Part shown: positions 60,645-64,000 of the stretch, piece after piece
Numbering within the stretch: the stretch's first letter is position 1
Layout: the number at the start of each line of letters is the position of its first letter
From: Lysobacter sp. K5869
GTDB taxonomy: Bacteria > Pseudomonadota > Gammaproteobacteria > Xanthomonadales > Xanthomonadaceae
Assembly (NCBI RefSeq): GCF_018847975.1
Contig: NZ_CP072597.1
Span: 3,697,001-3,761,000 of the forward strand
Direction of reading: 5' to 3'
Length of the DNA: 64,000 bases
Notes under the pieces: model-generated
Seen by the model: only the letters and a program-made list of their open reading frames with translations
The model's database searches: none
Told to the model about the DNA's origin: nothing
Translations under genes and position numbers: made by a program

Positions 60645-61505
60645 TCAGGTGCCGGTAGGCCGCAGCGGCACGTCGTCGGCCTCGGCTTGCGACGGTGCGA
60701 GCCGCTCCAGCATCGCCTCGATCGCGCGAGCCGTCTCCACCGGCCGCTCCATCGGAAACAAATGCCCGCCCTCGACCCAAGCCCAGCGATCCCCGACCAA
60801 CCGCCGGGTCGCCGCGCTGCCGGCGTTGCGCAGCTCGCGCGAGCGGGTGCCGGCGAGAAAACCGACCGGCGTGCGCAGGCGCGGGGTCAGATCGCTGAGC
60901 GAGGTGGTCGGCAGGCTGCGGTAGATGCGGTACTCGATCTCGCGCTCGAACGACAGCTCGCGCGCGCCGTCCTCGGCCGCGCGGGTGCCGTGTTCGACGT
61001 AGTCGTCGAGCACGCGCGCGTCCCAGCGCGCGAACGCGGGTTTGGCGAGGAAGTGGTCGCGCACCGCGGCGCGGTCGGGCCAGTGGCGGCGGCGTTGCAG
61101 GGTGGCGCGGGTCGGCATGACCAGATTGTCCAGGCCGGTGCGCCGGCCCAGTTGCACCAGCCGCGCGCGCCAGCCGGCGATCAGCGGCGAGTCCAGCATG
61201 ACCACGCCCGCCAGGCGCGAGGCCAGCGCGGTGCCGGCCAGACGGTGCGAGGCGAGCAGGCTGAGGTAACCGCCGAGCGAATGGCCGACCAGGAAGATCC
61301 GCCGCGCGTCGCCGGCGGCGGCCTGCACGCGCAGGGCCAGTTCCTCGACCAGATGCGGCCAGTCCAGGGTCACCGGATAGCGCGGATCGTGACCGATGCG
61401 CTCGGGCCGTTCGATCCGGTAACGCGCCGACAGGGTGTCCAGCATCACCCGATAGACCGGGGCCGGGAAGCCGTTGGCGTGGGAGAACAGCAGCAGGTCT
61501 TGCAT
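60645..61505 (-). CDS. Alpha/beta hydrolase
   Basis: The ATG at 61505 gives 286 residues; the longer open frame would start inside a REP-like repeat. The nucleophile is Ser76 in LVGHSLGGYLS, and the oxyanion region is LLFSHANGFPAPVY near residue 5-18. The catalytic His is likely in WVEGGHLFPMERP near 255. The HANGFP opening is shared with a group of uncharacterised serine hydrolases. No signal peptide. It is preceded by a REP-like copy at about 61577-61607. Confidence 0.88.
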   Translation of the reverse strand: MQDLLLFSHANGFPAPVYRVMLDTLSARYRIERPERIGHDPRYPVTLDWPHLVEELALRVQAAAGDARRIFLVGHSLGGYLSLLASHRLAGTALASRLAGVVMLDSPLIAGWRARLVQLGRRTGLDNLVMPTRATLQRRRHWPDRAAVRDHFLAKPAFARWDARVLDDYVEHGTRAAEDGARELSFEREIEYRIYRSLPTTSLSDLTPRLRTPVGFLAGTRSRELRNAGSAATRRLVGDRWAWVEGGHLFPMERPVETARAIEAMLERLAPSQAEADDVPLRPTGT

Positions 61506-61576
61506 GGCGGCGCGGGCGGGCAGGGCGGCGGTGGCGGAAACATACCATTGCGTACGGTTTAGCGATAGCCGCGCGC

Positions 61577-61662
61577 CCTGTAGGAGCGGCGCAAGCCGCG
61601 ACCGCGACACCGCGCCTACGTCGCAAGCCGGAAGTCGCGATCGCGGCCCACGCCGCCCCTAC
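61577..61662. repeat. REP-like copies upstream of the hydrolase
   Basis: GTAGGAGCGGCGCAAGCCGC at about 61580 and a degraded inverted copy near 61640-61662 lie between two minus-strand genes. Confidence 0.7.
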
Positions 61663-61678
61663 CGCCGGATCGCCGGCC

Positions 61679-62467
61679 TCAACCGCCGTTGAGATACCGC
61701 GGCGCGGGCTGCGATTGGCTGTAATGCGGCAGCATCGCCTTGCGCGCCGCGTCCGCCGCCTGCCACAGACCCTCGTCGTGCAGCGGCGGAATCGTCACCG
61801 TCTCGCGGCGGTCGTAGCCGGCCAGCGCCGCGTCGACCAGCGCATCGACCTCCATGACGCCGGGAATCTGCTCGACGTCGCGCCCCGAGCGCGCCCAGAT
61901 TTCAGTGCGCGTCGCCGCCGGCAGCACCGCCTGCACGTACACGCCCTGGCCGCCGAGTTCGAGCTGCAGCGACTGGCTGAGGTACTGGACGAAGGCCTTG
62001 GTCGCGCCGTACACGCTGGAGCCGAATTCCGGCGCCAACCCGACCACGGACGCGAGATTGACGATGGCGCCGCTGCCGGCCGCGGCCAGACGCGGGGCGA
62101 TCGCCGCGGCCAGGCGGGTCGGGGCGGTGACGTTGAGCGCGATCAACTGCGCGGCCTGCTCCGGCGATTGGTCGAGGAAACCGCCGGGCAGGGTGGCGCC
62201 GGCGTTGTTGATCAGCACGCCGATGCGGGTGTCGTCGCGCAGCAGGGTTTCGACCCGGGCGAGTTGCGCCGGGTCGGCCAGATCGGCCTGCAGGGGCTGG
62301 GCGTTCACGCCGTACTCGGCGCGCAGGCGCTGGGCCAGGGCGTCCAGGCGGGCGAGGTCGCGCGCGACCAGGATCAGATCGTGGCCGCGGCGGGCGAAGC
62401 GGTCGGCGTAGACGGCGCCGATGCCGGTGGAGGCGCCGGTGACCACGACGGTGGGGAGGGTGGACAT
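61679..62467 (-). CDS. SDR family NAD(P)-dependent oxidoreductase
   Basis: A 262-residue classical short-chain dehydrogenase: cofactor loop VTGASTGIGAVYADRFA (9-25), NNAGATLPGG near 90, and the catalytic Ser-Tyr-Lys segment with SSVYGATKAF near residue 150. The ARDLARLDAL segment after the second strand suggests NADP preference. Substrate unknown. It is divergent from a TetR-type gene, with two operator-like sites between them, so it is probably that regulator's target. Confidence 0.93.
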   Translation of the reverse strand: MSTLPTVVVTGASTGIGAVYADRFARRGHDLILVARDLARLDALAQRLRAEYGVNAQPLQADLADPAQLARVETLLRDDTRIGVLINNAGATLPGGFLDQSPEQAAQLIALNVTAPTRLAAAIAPRLAAAGSGAIVNLASVVGLAPEFGSSVYGATKAFVQYLSQSLQLELGGQGVYVQAVLPAATRTEIWARSGRDVEQIPGVMEVDALVDAALAGYDRRETVTIPPLHDEGLWQAADAARKAMLPHYSQSQPAPRYLNGG

Positions 62468-62526
62468 GGGGGAAGGGCTCGAAGTTGGGAGAGAGGGCGG
62501 ACCGAAGGGATCGGTCCGGATTTATT

Positions 62527-62542
62527 CATGATGATTATCATG
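62527..62542. promoter_or_regulatory. Operator-like dyad 1 between SDR and tetR
   Basis: CATGATGATTATCATG is an inverted repeat (CATGAT / ATCATG). It matches the second site at 14 of 16 positions. Confidence 0.65.
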
Positions 62543-62552
62543 TTTGATTTAT

Positions 62553-62568
62553 CATGATGATCGTCATG
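62553..62568. promoter_or_regulatory. Operator-like dyad 2 between SDR and tetR
   Basis: CATGATGATCGTCATG begins 26 bases after the first site and ends 34 bases before the regulator's ATG. Both sites lie in an AT-rich island suited to divergent promoters. Confidence 0.65.
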
Positions 62569-62601
62569 TAAGATGTCAAGCCGCCCCAGGAGCCCGTCCC
62601 G

Positions 62602-63150
62602 ATGAAAGTCAGCCGCGAGCAAGTCGGCGAAAACCGCCGCCGCATCCTCGACGAGGCCGGCCGGCTGTTCCGCGAGCGCGGGTTCGACGCGGTCAGCGTG
62701 GCCCAGGTGATGAAGGCCGCCGGGCTCACCCACGGCGCCTTCTACGGCCATTTCCAGTCCAAGGACGATCTGATCGCGCAGACCCTGAGCCACGTCCTCG
62801 CCGGAACCGAAGCGCGCGCCGAGCCGGATGCGTTCCTCGCCGGCTATCTGTCCTCGGAGCATTGCGCGAACGCGGCCGGCGGCTGTCCGGTCGCCGGACT
62901 CGGCGCGGAGACGCTGCGCCAGTCGCCGCAGGCGCGCGCGGCCATGACCGCCGGCTTGCGCGAGCAACTGCGGCGCATGAGCGAAAGCGCGCCGGGCGCC
63001 GACGCGCCGGCGCGCCGGCGCGAAGCGATCGGGCGGTGGTCGGCGATGGTCGGCGCGCTGACGCTGGCGCGGCTCAGCGACGATCCGGCGTTGGCGGAAG
63101 AGATTCTCGAACAGGCGCGCGCCTGGATCGGCGAGCGCGGCGCGGGCTGA
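62602..63150 (+). CDS. TetR/AcrR family regulator
   Basis: A 182-residue repressor-type protein. The helix-turn-helix lies at about 12-50: RRRILDEAGRLFRERGFDAV, then VAQVMKAAGLTHGAFYGHF with the typical GAFYGHF recognition end and SKDDLI. The C-terminal ligand domain has three Cys-free helices except HCANAAGGCPVAGLG near residue 92, whose paired Cys (CANAAGGC) is typical of this TetR subgroup and could sense electrophiles. It probably controls the divergent SDR gene and itself. Confidence 0.93.
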   Translation: MKVSREQVGENRRRILDEAGRLFRERGFDAVSVAQVMKAAGLTHGAFYGHFQSKDDLIAQTLSHVLAGTEARAEPDAFLAGYLSSEHCANAAGGCPVAGLGAETLRQSPQARAAMTAGLREQLRRMSESAPGADAPARRREAIGRWSAMVGALTLARLSDDPALAEEILEQARAWIGERGAG

Positions 63151-63359
63151 GCGTCGCGACGGAGCGCGCATCGCCGTCGCTGCGCGGCGAACGCGTCGCA
63201 CGCGCCGATACGCAAAGCGCGAATACACAAAAACACAGGCGCGCCGCATCGCCGGCGCGCGCCGCGCGCCGTCGTCTGCGCATACTCGTCGAGCCGGCGC
63301 CGCGCTACGCGGCGGCGCCGCGCATCACCCATGGACGCAATCACACAGAGAGGGATTTC

Positions 63360-64000
63360 ATGCGCATCATCCTGCGTACGGGGCTGGCGTTGGCCGGCCT
63401 GATCGCCGCCGGTTCGGCGTTCGCCTGCGACACCGTGCTCGACCCGCAGCAGCGTTTCATCGACCGGCCGGGCAAGTACTGCTTGAACGCCAATCGCGAC
63501 CAGCCCATCGCGATCCTCGCCGACGACGTCGAACTCGATTGCCGCGGCCGCACCTTGACCTGGAAACCCAACGACGGCAACGACGGCGTCGGCCTGCACT
63601 TGCGCCGCGGCGACAAGGCCATCGTGCGCAATTGCCGCCTGCAAGGCTGGAGCTACGGCATCCTGGTGAGCGAGCGCGGCAACGCGCAGGTGCTCAACAA
63701 CACCGTCTACGCCAACGGCGTGGGGATCGCCGTGCACGGCAGCGAACGGCCCGAGGACGAGAACGCGCGGCTGATCGGCAACCGCGTGTTCTATTACACC
63801 CAAGGCAACGGCGCCGACGCGGCGATCGAGGTCCAGCACGCGGCCAAGCCGGTGCTGACCAACAATCTGATCGCCGGATTCCGCGGGCGGAGCGCGATCC
63901 TGTTGGACCGCGCGCCGGACGCGCAGCTCACCGGCAACCAGATGCTCGACCTCAACGAAGGCGGCTCGGAGGCGGTGCGGATGGAGTACTCGCCGCGCGC
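63360..64000 (+). CDS. Exported right-handed beta-helix protein (cut by window end)
   Basis: An open frame from the ATG at 63360 runs past the window end with 213 codons visible. GAGAGGGA precedes the start. The signal peptide ends GSAFA-C near residue 22. Repeated short turns rich in Asn and Gly (VRNCRLQGWSYGILVS, VLNNTVYANGVGIAV, LIGNRVFYYTQGNG, LTNNLIAGFRGRSAI, LTGNQMLDLNEGG) are the coils of a right-handed parallel beta-helix, as in pectate-lyase-like or NosD-like proteins. Polysaccharide binding or cleavage is possible, but no catalytic residues can be assigned from the visible part. Confidence 0.85.
   Translation, partial: MRIILRTGLALAGLIAAGSAFACDTVLDPQQRFIDRPGKYCLNANRDQPIAILADDVELDCRGRTLTWKPNDGNDGVGLHLRRGDKAIVRNCRLQGWSYGILVSERGNAQVLNNTVYANGVGIAVHGSERPEDENARLIGNRVFYYTQGNGADAAIEVQHAAKPVLTNNLIAGFRGRSAILLDRAPDAQLTGNQMLDLNEGGSEAVRMEYSPR

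Overview
The window is about 70% G+C with tightly packed genes, and it reads as chromosome of a Lysobacter-like member of the Xanthomonadaceae. The grounds are: mtnA next to gyrA, a GyrA with Gln at position 83 (as reported for the relative Stenotrophomonas), several secreted proteases (one trypsin-like and two M4 thermolysin-like), DUF3011 proteins, a lipoprotein-type B3 metallo-beta-lactamase, and many short intergenic palindromes of the kinds common in this family. I found no rRNA, tRNA, CRISPR array, prophage or insertion sequence.

Layout. 1-3.5 kb: two tandem DUF3011 secreted proteins, mtnA and a small unknown gene. 3.9-6.6 kb: gyrA. 7-9 kb: YceI, a RibD-C/DHFR-like protein and DUF1428. 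9-14.5 kb, minus strand: three secreted peptidases; the two M4 genes are tandem paralogues that share a conserved palindromic upstream module. 15.3-25 kb: an alpha-2-macroglobulin lipoprotein with intact thioester, two paralogous lipoproteins with a DxDGDGxDD motif, and pbpC, which look like one cell-envelope cassette. 25-32.8 kb: small accessory genes (quinone reductase-like flavoprotein under a large dyad operator, ferritin-like protein, peroxiredoxin, DnaJ-like co-chaperone with a sigma32-like promoter, PilH-like regulator, AcuI, GIY-YIG, LOG). 32.9-38.6 kb, minus: lpd-sucB-sucA, the 2-oxoglutarate dehydrogenase complex. 39-44 kb: two small exported proteins, a roxA-GNAT overlap pair, a VOC protein and the B3 beta-lactamase. 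44.4-47.7 kb: purB and fumC, divergent. 48-54 kb: small envelope proteins and a minus-strand operon (small anchored protein, YtrA-type GntR regulator, ABC ATPase, permease, GSGD-repeat DUF4097-like protein, DUF2884 lipoprotein). 54-59.4 kb: glutathione peroxidase, two FKBP isomerases, ugd, slyX, DUF2058. 59.4-60.6 kb: a gene-free, nested inverted-repeat element with a 120-bp hexanucleotide array. 60.6-64 kb: hydrolase, SDR, divergent TetR regulator with two operator-like sites, and a beta-helix protein cut by the window end.

How the genes work together. Central metabolism (OGDH complex, fumarase, adenylosuccinate lyase, methionine salvage) and DNA topology are interleaved with envelope, protein-folding and oxidant-defence functions. 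The items most worth a second look are the shared M4-protease regulatory module, the A2M/DGDG-lipoprotein/PbpC cassette, the nested palindrome near 60 kb with its in-frame-conserved hexamer array, and several clear operator dyads.
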